The position numbers and the translations under genes are program-made. Below the pieces are notes generated by a model. The model saw nothing but the letters and a program-made list of their open reading frames with translations, was not told the DNA's origin and made no database searches. Positions 20,206-31,344 of a DNA stretch of 64,000 bases are shown here, piece by piece (positions within the stretch are counted from its first letter, which is position 1; each line of letters starts with the position of its first letter). The DNA comes from Trematomus loennbergii (Eukaryota > Chordata > Actinopteri > Perciformes > Nototheniidae): positions 345,501 to 409,500 of the forward strand of contig JAAOOA010000272.1 in NCBI GenBank assembly GCA_012861695.1, read 5' to 3'.

Positions 20206-20986
20206 GTATGTTCTCTAACAGCAACACTCTATTAAACATGTCTTTATTGACTACAGCTTAAGTTCATCCTATCATAAGGCTAAAAAGTATCTTAGTAACA
20301 AAAACAGAAGCAAAAAACATTAATGTTAACAACGCCTCAAAGGGCGGACTCCTGAGTTCCATGGCACTTGGACTATTTACATCATCCAGGGCTCAACACC
20401 AGTAAATACGCCTCTCTTTATCCGCTCTCCAAGCCTCCAAGGGCGGACTCCTGAGGTCCGTAATGCCCCCCTAACATGACACTTAAACTATTTACATCAT
20501 CTAAGGAAGCACACCCGTAAATGTAGCCTCATGTAACTTCATATAGGGATTCTTTAATAGTTGTGTGAAGTAATTAAACAATAAGGGGGTATTAAGATCT
20601 TTAAATTATAATTTTCCTCTCAAAGAGACTTCGTTGTACACACACACACACAAACAAAACAACATTAAATAATGACATGATATTATAGTGATAACACATA
20701 ATGTGTAGAAAAGAGATCTCCTGTATGGGTTGATTGCGCGTTGATCTGTTGCTAAATGCTCATCTATCATTTTCAACCAAGCAGCATGAGGTCAAATTTA
20801 ATAAGTAATAGTTTGTCACGATTTTACGGGGAAAAAGTCACATCTTAAAGACAGCTTGAACTGGATAGATGGTTAGTCTTTTTTCAAACATACCATATGT
20901 TCTGCATGTTAGTATATTTGGCCAAATAGGGTTAGGCCCCACTGCCCCCTCCCTCAATAGGGAAGTCACGCTTTGGGAAGAGGTGT
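20206..20986. other. Right-arm spacer between convergent genes
   Basis: Mirror of 12320-13104, with the duplicated AAGGGCGGACTCCTGAG segments at about 20340 and 20440 and a short (AC)n near 20640. Confidence 0.4.
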
Positions 20987-21162
20987 TTAATTTCTCAGAT
21001 CTGACTTGATTGCTGTTGTGATGGCTGAAGGAAGAGGGACGGGGGAGGAAAATTCAGAGGGTGAAGAAGCAGAAAGATAACTTGTTTGTAAAACGGACAG
21101 CACATCAGTTTCAGGAAAGATGACACCAGTTTTACGCATGACATGCCCAATATCCTGAAGCC
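20987..21162 (-). CDS. Terminal exon of an unrecognised element gene (right arm)
   Basis: Mirror of 12144-12319 with the same acceptor and the same predicted 58-residue tail. Upstream exons not identified. Confidence 0.45.
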
Positions 21163-22744
21163 CTACAAAAAAGAAAGTATATTGTGTTGAAAATATCGCA
21201 AAAAGCCATAATATTGTATAATGTAATAGTTGCATGTTGTATTTTGGTACAAATCACTGTATATTCAAAAATATAATGGAGAGAAAAAAAAAAAAAATAT
21301 ATATATATATATATATCACAGTATGTTGAAAAATATGAAAAAAGTAATGTTGTGTTAAAATAATATGAAAGAAATCAAAAGTAAAGCATCTAAAAACATA
21401 TATTTAAAAAAAGTAATGTTAGTCAAGTCAAGTTATCAAAACTGCATTGTTTCATCGAATCACAAACTCTCCATTTAGAGTTTGATTCTTGAAGAAAACT
21501 CAATTCACTACAAATGAATGAATATTTTACCAAGTTATATAGTTTTCCATACATAAACGTGTATCTTACAGTTCCTTTGTGAGAGAATTACGCACAAATT
21601 GCAGTATTTTATCTGTTTTATGTGCACTGTTGGAGGAGCCTGTGACCTATGTTTTTCATTGACATATCTACACTGTAGCTAATGGGCATATGCCATAAAT
21701 CCTTGAAACTTGAAACTTGAAATGATCAGAAACTGCATTGTCTCACTGAAAACAGCTCTAAAGAAAACCCAATTCCATACAAAGTACTTAACTTTCTACC
21801 AGTTGTAGAGTGGTGCTTACTTCAAAAGTGTATCTAAAGTTGCATCACTTATGTGTACACCCCCCAAACGAGTCCCCCACCATATGTCTCAGGAGACTGT
21901 CCATTAGTTTGTTTAATATCGAGTCATATCTAATTTTGTCCGTAAGATTTAAACTGTAATGGCCCCGCTGACCGGACAGGAGGGGGATGAGGAGGAGGGG
22001 GTTGAGAGGGGTGGGGGCTGAGGAGGGGTGGGGGCGACATAAAAAAAATCTTCTCTTTCCTCCTAACCTACAGCTATTTCTAATCTCATATAACTTCATA
22101 TAAGGATTATTTTATTAAGGGTGATGTAATTAAACATAAAGAAAAAACCAAAAATACCCCATGGTCAGTAAGATCTTTAAACTATTGTTAACCTCTCCAG
22201 AGAGACTTGTGTGTGCGTGTGTGTGTGTGGAGGGAAATCTCTCCGGCCAGAATGATACCACCCTTTAGCGCAATACCGTATCATTTGCACCACTTATGTG
22301 ACATACAAGAATAGTGTGTGACCGACAAAAGATGTCCTGTATGGGCTGATTGTGCATGGACATAAACGCTAGTAACGTGACGGGAGAGACGCTGTGCTGC
22401 TGCTGACGGGAGAACCGGTGCTGCGGACTATTCGCCATGCATCTCTGTATGCGTTGAGCGGAACAAAACACACTCTTCAGATATCACACGCAGCTATTTT
22501 AATTACCTCTCAAACTACCTAAACTAGTTATAACTATGTTTTTTAGTTTTACTATCGAGTCACTCACTATTGGACCCGCGAGCTGCATGATACTGGCGTG
22601 TTGTCATGAGAGGAGGGAGAGCGCCCCCGTTTTATTATTCCCGTGTTATTGTAAATTACTGTACACGTTTGAATAGTTAATTAATCTACTATAATTAGTT
22701 TGTTTAATAGCGAATCATATCTAATTTTGTCCGTAAGATTTAAA
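21163..22744. other. Right-arm noncoding cassettes
   Basis: Mirror of 10546-12143. Contains an (A)n(AT)n run at 21285-21316, the host-type repeat at 21604-21725, and the inner G-rich block at 21960-22040. No gene supported. Confidence 0.5.
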
Positions 22745-22990
22745 CTGTAACGGCCCTGCTGACCGGACAGGAGGGGGATGAGGAGGGGGGTGGGTTGCGG
22801 TAGGTGGGGGCTGAGAGAGGTGGGGGCTGAGAGGGCGGATGTGAAACCTGCTGTAAGGGGGGAGGAGGGGTGGGTTGAGAGGGTGGGGGCTGAGCGGGGT
22901 GGGGGCTGAGAAGGGGGGCTACCTGAGAGGATGTAGCACCTGTATGTGAGGGGGAGGGGGTGGGCTGAGGGGGGTGGGGGCTACCGGTGA
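22745..22990. repeat. G-rich tandem repeat (right arm)
   Basis: GTGGGGGCTGAGAGG-like units with many runs of 4-6 G on the plus strand; mirror of 10310-10545. Quadruplex-prone. Confidence 0.7.
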
Positions 22991-23009
22991 GGATGTCACA
23001 CCTGTACGC

Positions 23010-23057
23010 GATAACACCTCGATCAAAGGGGCTCATTAGCATATCAAAGGGAGGATG
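23010..23057 (+). promoter_or_regulatory. Conserved promoter-like block, outer copy (right arm)
   Basis: GATAACACCTCGATCAAAGG then CTCATTAGCATATCAAAGGG, about 95 bases from the right terminus. Mirror of 10243-10288 and related to the inner blocks. Confidence 0.4.
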
Positions 23058-23151
23058 TCATAAACATAATTAGGGGGCGGGACTTAGAAGGTGTGACCTG
23101 TCACTTTTTTATGCATACTAATGAGATTGAAGCGGGATTGGTAACACTACT

Positions 23152-23157
23152 CAGAAG
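23152..23157. repeat. 6-bp target site duplication, right (CAGAAG)
   Basis: CAGAAG directly after the GGTAACACTACT terminus, continuing as AATTTATTCACAAAC exactly as at the two unoccupied sites near 27446 and 32302. Confidence 0.9.
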
Positions 23158-23211
23158 AATTTATTCACAAACAAATGCAAGGAGCCAAAGTCAATTTTAT
23201 AGAGAGGTCAG

Positions 23212-23490
<279 letters not shown>

Positions 23491-24876
23491 GTGTCTGTGT
23501 TTCTGTATGTCTATGGACAGATATTGTCACTGTGACACCCTTGCAATATTCACACAAACCTAAACAGATGTATTAAATCAGCATGAAGGCTCTAACGGGC
23601 TGAAATAGAGGGATGTCTGAGAAACTCTGGAGAAAAAAGATTTTACAGATTACATTTTACATAAACTTTTAGACAGATTTTAATATGAGAATGCAACCAT
23701 TAAGTATTGCACTTTTCAAACAGGGTATCAGGTACAACTAATGTGATTTTACTCCACAACATTTATTTAACAGCTTTAGCTACAAAATGCATCTCTCCAA
23801 ATCTAACTAGTAGACTAACTCTTTGAGTCACAAAAGATTATAATGATATACAGATAAAGGACATTTTTCTGCACAATGATTACTTTGACCTTTTATACTT
23901 TAAATACATTTGGCTGATAACCCTTTCTTATTTTTATCAAAGTAACATTTGAATGCAGGACTTTCTACTTGTAATGAAGTATTTTGACAATATGTTTTGG
24001 TGCTCAAGTAAAGCCTCTGGAGCTGCAGGTGAATCCAAAACCCTCTCATGATCCAGGTGAGTTTGGTTCATTTCTGAAGAAATCATTTCCAAATTGTTGT
24101 TCAGGCAAAAATACAAATAAATGTATAAAATGCACTTCTTTCTCCAGGGTAAAGTATTTTCTTATACATAGTTTTATATTAAATTAAAATAATCAATAAC
24201 AAATAACAGTTTTTCTTTTATTATTTGTATTTATTTGTTCTTTCTCTCTATTGTAGTAGTGTGGTAACAGATATGATACATCTTCACAGGTGATATCTTG
24301 TGTGTGGAGTGGAGTTATACAAGCTGTTTTTTAGGCAACAGTAATGTAATATATTCCATACTTAAATAACTAGTCAGTCATCAACATTTGATCTATTTGT
24401 CCTTCCTTGTCTCCAGGTAAAGTGTGTGCAATCAGAGCTGAACGTGGACGATGTTGTCAGTGACAGAAGTCTGAAGGTAACCACTATGTAATCAGTGATG
24501 TTATATGTTTACACCTCTGTCATTATCTTTGGCTTCACTCAGGAAAGTTGGCAGTCACTTTTTTATATCTGAACATGTGTTATCATTTATAATGATTTAT
24601 TCCAGCCAAGATTACAACTATTTTAGAAATCAGACTTCACTAAAGAAAATCAAACGTTACACACAAGAACCAGAGGACATATTTTGAGATTTGTAATGCT
24701 TTCTTTATTATTTATTTAAAAGGAATGCGTTGAACTTGCTGCTACCCAACACCAAATCTGTATCTCTGTGTGACAGATTCAAAATCATTCTTTAATCATT
24801 TCAGGATAAAGAAGAAGAGCATTTTAATATCAGACTGCTGCCTTTAAGTATTACACTGTTGAAAAAGGTCATGTCA

Positions 24877-25610
24877 ACGTTAACACATGCAGACGAGGGG
24901 GTCGTCTTTGGTTTTTCCCACTTCAACGCGACCAGCTCAACCTTTCCTCCATTACCAGGAAGTTTAACACCCAGATGAATGTAGTTCTCCCCTCCAACAA
25001 AGACCTGCAGGAAAGAAAGGGAAAATGTCACATCTGAAAATATAAATCTGATAATGTGAAGCCTCTGTCAAACTGCAGTAACTGTCCTGCGATGAATTGG
25101 ACCTGGCATTAGATTTAAAGAGCCCTGTTCTGCTGTTTGGGTTTGTGTCTCTTTCCTGTGTGTTCTATAGGTTTTAGTGCATGTAGTCTGCAAAGGCTAA
25201 AATCCCTGTCTTCCCTCCAGAGGGAGTTTCTGTCCGTACGTCCCCCCCAAAATCCATTTGGTTAATTGATTAATCTTGTATATGATATAAAGACAAACAC
25301 GCTATCTGAGGCTTTCATGCTTTTTTTTTCATAAATCACAATATTCCTTACCTTTATGATGAAGTTCTTTTTTCCACAAGTTGTTCCCGGAATGTCACTG
25401 CTTTGTACACCCCATACTTTTTGCCGGTTTCTTGCTCCACTTGATCCTTCACCTGTGTAAAAATTAAATAAAAATATGTCATTAGGCCAGACCAGAGGGT
25501 AGTCTGTGGAGCTTGTGAAGAATTAACGTAGATTGAGAACTCACCGCATCACACATCTTCTGAGTTTCCTCAGTAGCGTCCTCTGTCCCGCTCCATCCTT
25601 GAGTTGCCAT
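24877..25610 (-). pseudogene. cstb: Cystatin-B-like gene, copy 2, frameshifted
   Basis: Exons at 25610-25545 (MATQGWSGTEDATEETQKMC), 25452-25352 and 25004-about 24877. Exon 2 is 101 nt instead of 102; the loss falls in the codons of the QLVAG inhibitory loop (reading CTTGTGGAAAAAAG), shifting the frame. Exon 3 begins VFVGGENYIHLGVKLPGNGG but also runs in a different frame from copy 1 near its end. As assembled it cannot give a full stefin. Because the break lies at a run of six A, a consensus error is possible. It sits in the same tandem unit and orientation as copy 1. Confidence 0.75.
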
Positions 25611-25980
25611 TGTCACTAAGAGAAGTTAGTCAACTGTCAAGGGTCTCAAGTGTTTTGACTTTTTATCAGATGCATGCATGTATTTATACAGAGAGCCCAC
25701 ACCTGGATACTCCTTCATGCGGGGTGGCTGCAGGTGTATCCACAACCTCACATGATCCTGCTGAGTTCTGATTATTTCTGATTAGATATTATCTAGATTC
25801 TTGTTGAGCTTTGAAAAAACATTTATGAAATGTACTTCCTTCTCCAGGTTGGAAAGTCTTTACTTATGCAGTTTACATATATTTATTCAAATTAATCAAT
25901 AATAATTCACTGTTTTTTATATTATTATTATGATAATCAGTATCAACAACTCCACAAGTATGGAGTTTTATGTTGCTTTA

Positions 25981-27116
25981 GAGTCAATATCACCATACGG
26001 TGCATTGAGCCTTCCCCATTTCCAAAAAGAAAGCTGAGATTTTCCATTGAACTTCATATTCATTGTATTAAGTATACGTTATGCTGTTAGAAATGGATGT
26101 TGGTCAAGCTCCCACACTTTTTATAAATGAATTGCAGGCAGATAATGTACATGCAAACAGCAACATGTGTCCACCCTGAAATGGACAGATTCAAAGTAGA
26201 GTAAATACATTGTAATTACATAGTGATTATAAAATGTACATTTTCAGAAAGCTATAGTCCCTTTCTCAACAATATATTTCAGTTAATGGAAAAAGTATTT
26301 GGATAATAATGAAATTATGGCAAACTATTTGTACCATGTCCACCCTGTCATGGGAAGGCTTGCTGACAGGGTGGACAATGGTACAAATAGTTTGCCATAA
26401 TTTCATTATTATCCAAATACTTTTGGTTTTTTGCAACATGATTCAGTTAGCAAGGTGACTGTGTACTGTTTGACAAATATATTTCGAATTTCTGAAAGGT
26501 TTTTTTAATTTGACATTTCACTATGACAGAGTGGACATGTTACGCTTGCTAACATCCGACTACACACATAATATGATTTCAATTACGAAATATAAGTTTA
26601 AATACTTACTCTGCAACTAGCCAATGTCTCAGCCTCCATTGAGGAAAGACAAAATGGTGGTACTGATGTCACTGAAAACATCAGATGTTTTTTTTTATAG
26701 GGGCAGTTACCCCTTAATGACAGGGTGGACAGCAATGTCAGGGACACATGAAAAATGTTCAATATTATTATGAAAATAGAATATACATGATCAAAAGGAC
26801 TCGTTTTATCAAATAACTTGTTTGGACAATAAAACCATATAATTATGAATTATAAGTTAGTACCATTTATTCACTTATTACACACACTGTAGTTAGCAGA
26901 GCAGTGTGTGGGACATGCCAAAATCACATACATCCAATAAAAAATAGGTATAAAATGAAGGAACACATTTCAAGAGACTTATGAGTGTACTGATATGTGT
27001 GTAAATGTTTGGCCATTTATAATAAGACCTCAGAGTTTCATTATTCTGCTACATTTTCATGATGACTGAGTGATTCTGATGGGGACACCAAAGTTACTTT
27101 ATAGTGATATTGACTC
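25981..27116. mobile_element. Non-autonomous DNA transposon, 1136 bp, TTTA target duplication
   Basis: Ends GAGTCAATATCAC and GTGATATTGACTC form terminal inverted repeats flanked by TTTA (25977-25980 and 27117-27120). The empty site reads TTGCTTTACTTAAA-like in sister repeats at about 6650 and 9755. Inside are a long hairpin (26290-26424) and several copies of TGTCCACCCTGTCA-like motifs in both orientations. No transposase. Superfamily not assigned. Confidence 0.75.
26290..26424. repeat. Near-perfect hairpin, 61-bp arms
   Basis: Arms 26290-26350 and 26364-26424 are inverted copies with a single extra base; the loop is 13 bases. It lies inside the 1136-bp element. Confidence 0.9.
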
Positions 27117-27517
27117 TTTACTTAAAATATGTGTTATCCAAATAAAACACTTAACTTCCTCTCTGAGCATCCTCACATCAACACACAACTGCACATCACT
27201 GTATTATGAATGAATGTAACACATAGTGTATAATCATTTTGAAATAAATAAGTAAAGCATTTTATATGAGACTGCAGAGAATTGTTCATGTCAGGAAAGT
27301 AGCGATGCAGGTCTTCAGCAACAGTTGTGTGTTTCCTCGTTCCATTTGACTCTGTATGCTGGTATGGTATGATATGATTGTTAGATAACTGTGTTAAGGT
27401 GTGTTTCCTCGTTCCGTTTGATTCACCAACCCATTTGATAACAGAAGAATTTATTCACAAACAAATGCATTTCCTTCTCCAGGGAAGTCAAAGTCAACTT
27501 TATAGAGAGTTCAGCCT

Positions 27518-27520
<3 letters not shown>

Positions 27521-27613
<93 letters not shown>

Positions 27614-27627
27614 GTGTGTGTGTGTGT

Positions 27628-27675
<48 letters not shown>
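27521..27675 (+). repeat. (TG)n microsatellite
   Basis: TG tract at the right end of the partial cystatin unit copy; replaced by other sequence in the sister copy at 32373. Confidence 0.98.
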
Positions 27676-27676
<1 letters not shown>

Positions 27677-27757
27677 AATTTAAACTGGATTAAAGCACTA
27701 CAAATAAATAACATATCATACAGTCCTGGCCTCCCCAAAATCATATAACCATTGACC

Positions 27758-29228
27758 CTCTATGGTACGCACTATGATGCCATTTGGGAAACAAATGTTT
27801 GGAGTTTTTTTTGTCATAGAATGGACCAAATAAACATAATCTAAAGAAATGTTCAATAAATAATTATTTGGGGTACTTTTTGGGGTGCGTTGCTACAACA
27901 CTGTACCATAATGGTAAATTATGAAAAAGAGAGTTATTGATTCAAATTTGAACAACATTTATTTAAAGACACATGGAAAATATTAAATAGCCTCAACAGG
28001 TTAAATTGCATGCCAATTAAAATATGAAAATTGTTATTCTTAATATTTTAACAAGATTACATGTCTGAATGTTGCCTGCAGGCAACATTGTACCATTGTG
28101 AAACAACCTTTAGGAATAAATACGCGAAGAGCCTAGGCATGTTTCCTCAAACTTTGTTGAGCCATTTGACAAAATAGACTCACTGCTTGTGGAAGTTCAT
28201 GAAGCAGTTATTGTCAGCAGTGAAGCACAGGTATGACACACTTTGATCACTGCACTTTCACCCTTACAGCCAGGGTATTTGCACCACCCACACAGGCCAA
28301 TGGTCAGTGTGGTCTTGACGCACAGGTGTTAATGGCACTGATGAGAAGAACCTCTGTGCTTCTTCTCAGCCAGGTCTCTGTCAACATTATGAGATGGTCT
28401 CCCCCTCTTTTTCAAGACTTTCCTCTCGTTGCAAAGGCAACTTGCAACTTCAGCTTTGAATTTCAGCAGGCTGTACACTTCTTTCTTGGGATGCCGCAGT
28501 CCCTGCCGTACAAGAGCCACGCATTCACTAGAGTGAAATCCATCATGTGGAACACGATCTTGTGATACCACTTCCTTGACCTGACCATTGTTCTGTAGAG
28601 AGCAATCAGCGAGTCTAGAATCCACTCCTCCCATACTTTTATTGTATGCATGCAAGACACTTGGGCAGGTAACCTGCACTGTTTCTTTATTTTTCTTATA
28701 CAATCTTTGCACAGAGATCGTTGGGTTGGCTTTAACATCAAATGTATCTTGGTTAAATTATAGAGATCTATGATGAGTGGTATGCTTTTGAACAGTTTAT
28801 ACCTAAAAACACAATACCACAATATCATGGTGAATCCATAATGGTACGATGTTGCCTCCAGGCAACATTTGCATTTAACAATTTCCATTACCTAATTAGC
28901 AAATTAAGTACATTAAACTATTAGAAATTAAGCTATACTCACCTATTATTGTGAATACATTTTTTTCCAGACAAGAAATGCGCAGGAAATGACGTTTTAA
29001 GACAAGTGTTTTGGAGAGAAATGGCTGAGCTGATCCTTGTGGGAAAGGGCAGCAAACAAGGTCTTCAAATTGGCCGCCAGAGAGTCATGGGACAAATTCA
29101 AACACTGCTATTGGTTCCTTATAGTCCTGCCTCTTTTTTAAAGTATTGCATCATCATTTGAGATGTATTGTGTGAATGTAAAAGGCAAAAATGGGTATGT
29201 TGTCTGGAGGCAACATCATACCATAGAG
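27758..29228 (-). mobile_element. piggyBac-like transposon relic
   Basis: Short inverted ends CTCTATGGTA (27758) and TACCATAGAG (to 29228) bound a segment with a broken piggyBac transposase. Three near-palindromes of the form ATGTTGCCTNNAGGCAACAT occur at 28069-28088, 28849-28868 and 29197-29216. No TTAA duplication is evident at the edges. Confidence 0.65.
28329..28790 (-). pseudogene. piggyBac transposase C-terminal fragment, frameshifted
   Basis: Minus-strand frames switch between CPSVLHAYNKSMGGVD and LDSLIALYRT, then RSRKWYHKIVFHMMDFTLVN and AWLLYGRD, and back to a basic tail with KKRGRPSH. MGGVD carries the third catalytic Asp of piggyBac transposases, and the WYH...NAWLLY block is typical of PGBD-like proteins. 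Only about a quarter of the usual 550-600 residues remains and at least two frameshifts are present. Inactive. Confidence 0.8.
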
Positions 29229-30190
29229 CAAGGGTTCCCAAACTTTTCAGCCCGCGACCCCCAAAATAACAGTGCCAGAGACTGGCGACCCCCCACTATC
29301 ACCTGGTGACTGAAACATTTTTAAAAAAAAAACGTGTGCACAGGACGCACGCACTAATAGGCGTATCCAAACACACGCATAACCACAACACAAGAACAGA
29401 ATAGCCTGACAACCATGATATGATTTTACATATAGCAATTTAATATAGATAACAGCAGAACTCGTGAGTCAAAGTAATCTCCATGTAAATTAGGAGTGAA
29501 CATTGTTGCGGTGCAAATTTACATTTGGGGAATACGCTATGTTTCAGCGTTAATCTCACCTAATGAGACGGGTGGGCAATATGCATGGAGCACAGCAAGT
29601 CCACCCTGGGCTTAATTTTTGAGACGGCCACTCGGAGATCATCCTCCACGTTTAGACGCGATCTGTAGGCTATTTGTTTTTGATGTATGTTAGTGCAGAG
29701 AAAGTCTTTTCGCACAGGTATGTGGAGCCAAACGGCGTCAGAACGTCCATCGCGGCCTTGGAAAGCTGTGGGTATTCCGTCGTTACGGTGTATGGTGATC
29801 TTATCCAGTCGTATTTCTCCAGAGCTGTTTCCTCGGGGAAATACTTGTTAAAGTGTTCCAGGAGGGCTTGCAGGTGGGTAGTGATAGCCTTCTTCACAGA
29901 GTTAACACTAAGTTCATTTTCCTCTATGAATTCCTCCAGCTGAGGAAACATATCAATCCTGCCCATTTCAACTTGCGCAGTCCAGCGAGCCACTTTCCTC
30001 TTGAATGCGCAGATTTTATCATTCAGGGACATGATGCTTGCGTTTTCACCTTGCAATGACATGTTAAGTCCATTCAGTCTGTCAAATATGCAAGACAAAT
30101 ATGCCAGCCTTGTTAACCAGTCAGGGTCAGTCAGGTGGTCAGCGAGCTGGGACCCATGCTCCATCAGAAATAAGCCAGCCAGTCCTCCTA
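29229..30190 (-). mobile_element. hAT-type transposon relic, truncated
   Basis: The left border CAAGGGTTCCCAAACTTTT, followed by GCGACCCCC-type sequence, is typical of a hAT-family end. The transposase fragment follows on the minus strand, and the element is cut at about 30190 by the THAP-containing insertion. Confidence 0.7.
29585..30164 (-). pseudogene. hAT transposase C-terminal region (ZBED5/SCAND3-like), broken
   Basis: A 164-codon frame (30164-29670) includes LNMSLQGENASIMSLNDKIC, AFKRKVARW and the hAT dimerisation signature PFGSTYLCEKTFSALTYIK. It then meets a 5-base insertion (TAGCC) that adds a stop; the continuing C terminus (YRSRLNVEDDLRVAVSKIKP) is readable in the shifted frame to about 29570. 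The N-terminal BED finger and the catalytic region are missing. Similar proteins in vertebrates include domesticated ZBED5/SCAND3-type genes, but this copy is a fossil. Confidence 0.8.
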
Positions 30191-30507
30191 CAAAAAACGA
30201 CCATATAGAGTGGCGAAGTCACGCCCTTCTACTTCCGCCCCACGGGACCTTATTTTGGAAAAATAATGTATTGAAGTCAATGGAGAGAGAAAACTTATCT
30301 TTCGATCCCGTTTGAATTGTGCCACGAATTACACATATGATGTTTGTCAATCTTAAAAAATCATTTCCATGTCAAAAAAGTCACAGTTTGTCGTAAAACT
30401 GTTGAAATATAAGACTATGAAAAATACGTAACTAGAAAGACTACAAATCCCAGAGTCGCGTAAGTGATGTCACAATTGTTTTCCTCCACTAAGAGATAGC
30501 TAAGATC

Positions 30508-30542
30508 AGCGCCATATAGATATAATCTATCTATATGGCGCT
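30508..30542. repeat. Short perfect palindrome before the THAP ORF
   Basis: 15-bp arms (AGCGCCATATAGATA and its complement) around a 5-base loop, 26 bases upstream of the THAP ATG. Confidence 0.9.
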
Positions 30543-30568
30543 GGCTAAGATAAGATAACTTTAACAAG

Positions 30569-30685
30569 ATGCCTGTGTGCTTAGTACCAGGTTGTTATTA
30601 TACCAGCAATGGGTCTTGCTCGTTCTTTCGCTTCCCGTCTGATGAAAGGACCAGGAGTGTCTGGATCAAGCTAGCTAGTAGCTAG
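30569..30685 (+). pseudogene. THAP zinc-finger exon, 38 codons
   Basis: MPVCLVPGCYYTSNGSCSFF followed by RFPSDERTRSVWIK matches the start of a THAP domain (C-X4-C and the FFRFP...W motif). The second zinc ligand pair and the AVPTIF motif are absent because the frame stops after LASS. Either an exon whose donor is lost or a deleted gene. Confidence 0.65.
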
Positions 30686-31344
30686 CACGTTAGTTAGCAT
30701 TACAGCCTTGTCATTTTGATTAGCCTTAACATGAAGTAACATTAAGTAACCCAAAATGTTAAACAGTAAGAGTAGTAGTTATATTTCGTGAACCCTTTGA
30801 AGAGTACTGTCACCGGTGTGATCATTCTATAATACACCATTTAAGCCCGGGGGAGAAATGCTAACGCTAACGTTAGCATCGACGATCTTCTCTACTTCAT
30901 GCTATCTGCACAAATGGTTGACATTAACATTAAAACGACCAGGCAGTTCAGAGAGAATCAAAGGAAGGCAGGCAGGCAGCTTTGCATGACTTTCTTCAGG
31001 ACGTGTTTCATTGTGGTGATAGTGAGGGTAGCCAATCGTTTTGTTGACAAGACAGTAGTGACGGCCATCTTGGTGACGTGTGTTGTTGACCAGAGATGTA
31101 GTTCATTGAGCGTTTCACACAAACAAATGTGTTACTTCACAGTTTTACGACTTTTTTTTTACTTGCAAAATTATCTTTTAAATTGACAAACATCATATGT
31201 GTAATTCGTGGCACAAAAGATCGACATCGAAAGATAATCTTTCTCTCTCCATTGACTTCAATACATAATTTTTCCGAAATAAGGTCCCATGGAGGTCCAC
31301 CGGAAGGGGAGGGAGAGTGGCGAAGTCCCCCCCCCCCCTGAAAG

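Larger units (their letters stand above)
10144..23151. mobile_element. Palindromic Polinton/Maverick-type element, 13,008 bp
   Basis: Both ends read AGTAGTGTTACC inward and the element is flanked by the 6-bp duplication CAGAAG. AG...CT ends and 6-bp duplications are Polinton/Maverick signatures. The left arm (10144 to about 16761) and right arm (about 16956 to 23151) are inverted, near-identical copies, so the terminal inverted repeats make up almost the whole element. Typical Polinton repeats are a few hundred bases to about 1 kb. A spacer of about 195 bp in the middle carries a Polinton-like integrase scrap. I saw no DNA polymerase B, packaging ATPase, protease or capsid gene, so the copy must be non-autonomous. 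Each arm carries at least four candidate genes or exons that I cannot name. An inverted chimeric read is the main artefact to exclude, but arm differences, the unique spacer and the clean target duplication argue against it. Confidence 0.85.
16956..23151 (-). repeat. Right arm of the giant inverted repeat
   Basis: Inverted copy of 10144-16761. The order of all arm features is mirrored. It is shorter mainly because its minisatellite is about 400 bp shorter. The host-type interspersed repeat inside the left arm (11578-11700) is also mirrored here (about 21604-21725), so the arms were copied after it was acquired. Confidence 0.9.
30205..31328 (+). mobile_element. P-element-like / THAP-domain transposon, internally deleted
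   Basis: Inverted repeats of about 120 bp (inner parts near 30240-30360 and 31180-31290, sharing CACGAATTACACATATGATG) bound a 1.1-kb element that encodes a THAP-type zinc finger exon and nothing else recognisable. The 13-mer GAGTGGCGAAGTC occurs in direct orientation at both extremes. Likely a non-autonomous derivative of a P-like transposon (THAP9 relatives). Confidence 0.6.

Noticed and set aside
10144..23151. Interpretation as a Teratorn-like herpesvirus/piggyBac fusion or other large virus insertion
   Set aside because: No herpesvirus genes, no piggyBac ends; 6-bp target duplication, AG...CT termini and the integrase scrap fit Polinton instead.
10144..23151. Pure assembly artefact (fold-back read) explanation
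   Set aside because: Not excluded, but less likely: both outer ends are flanked by a target duplication matching empty sites, arms differ at many positions, and the centre is unique sequence.
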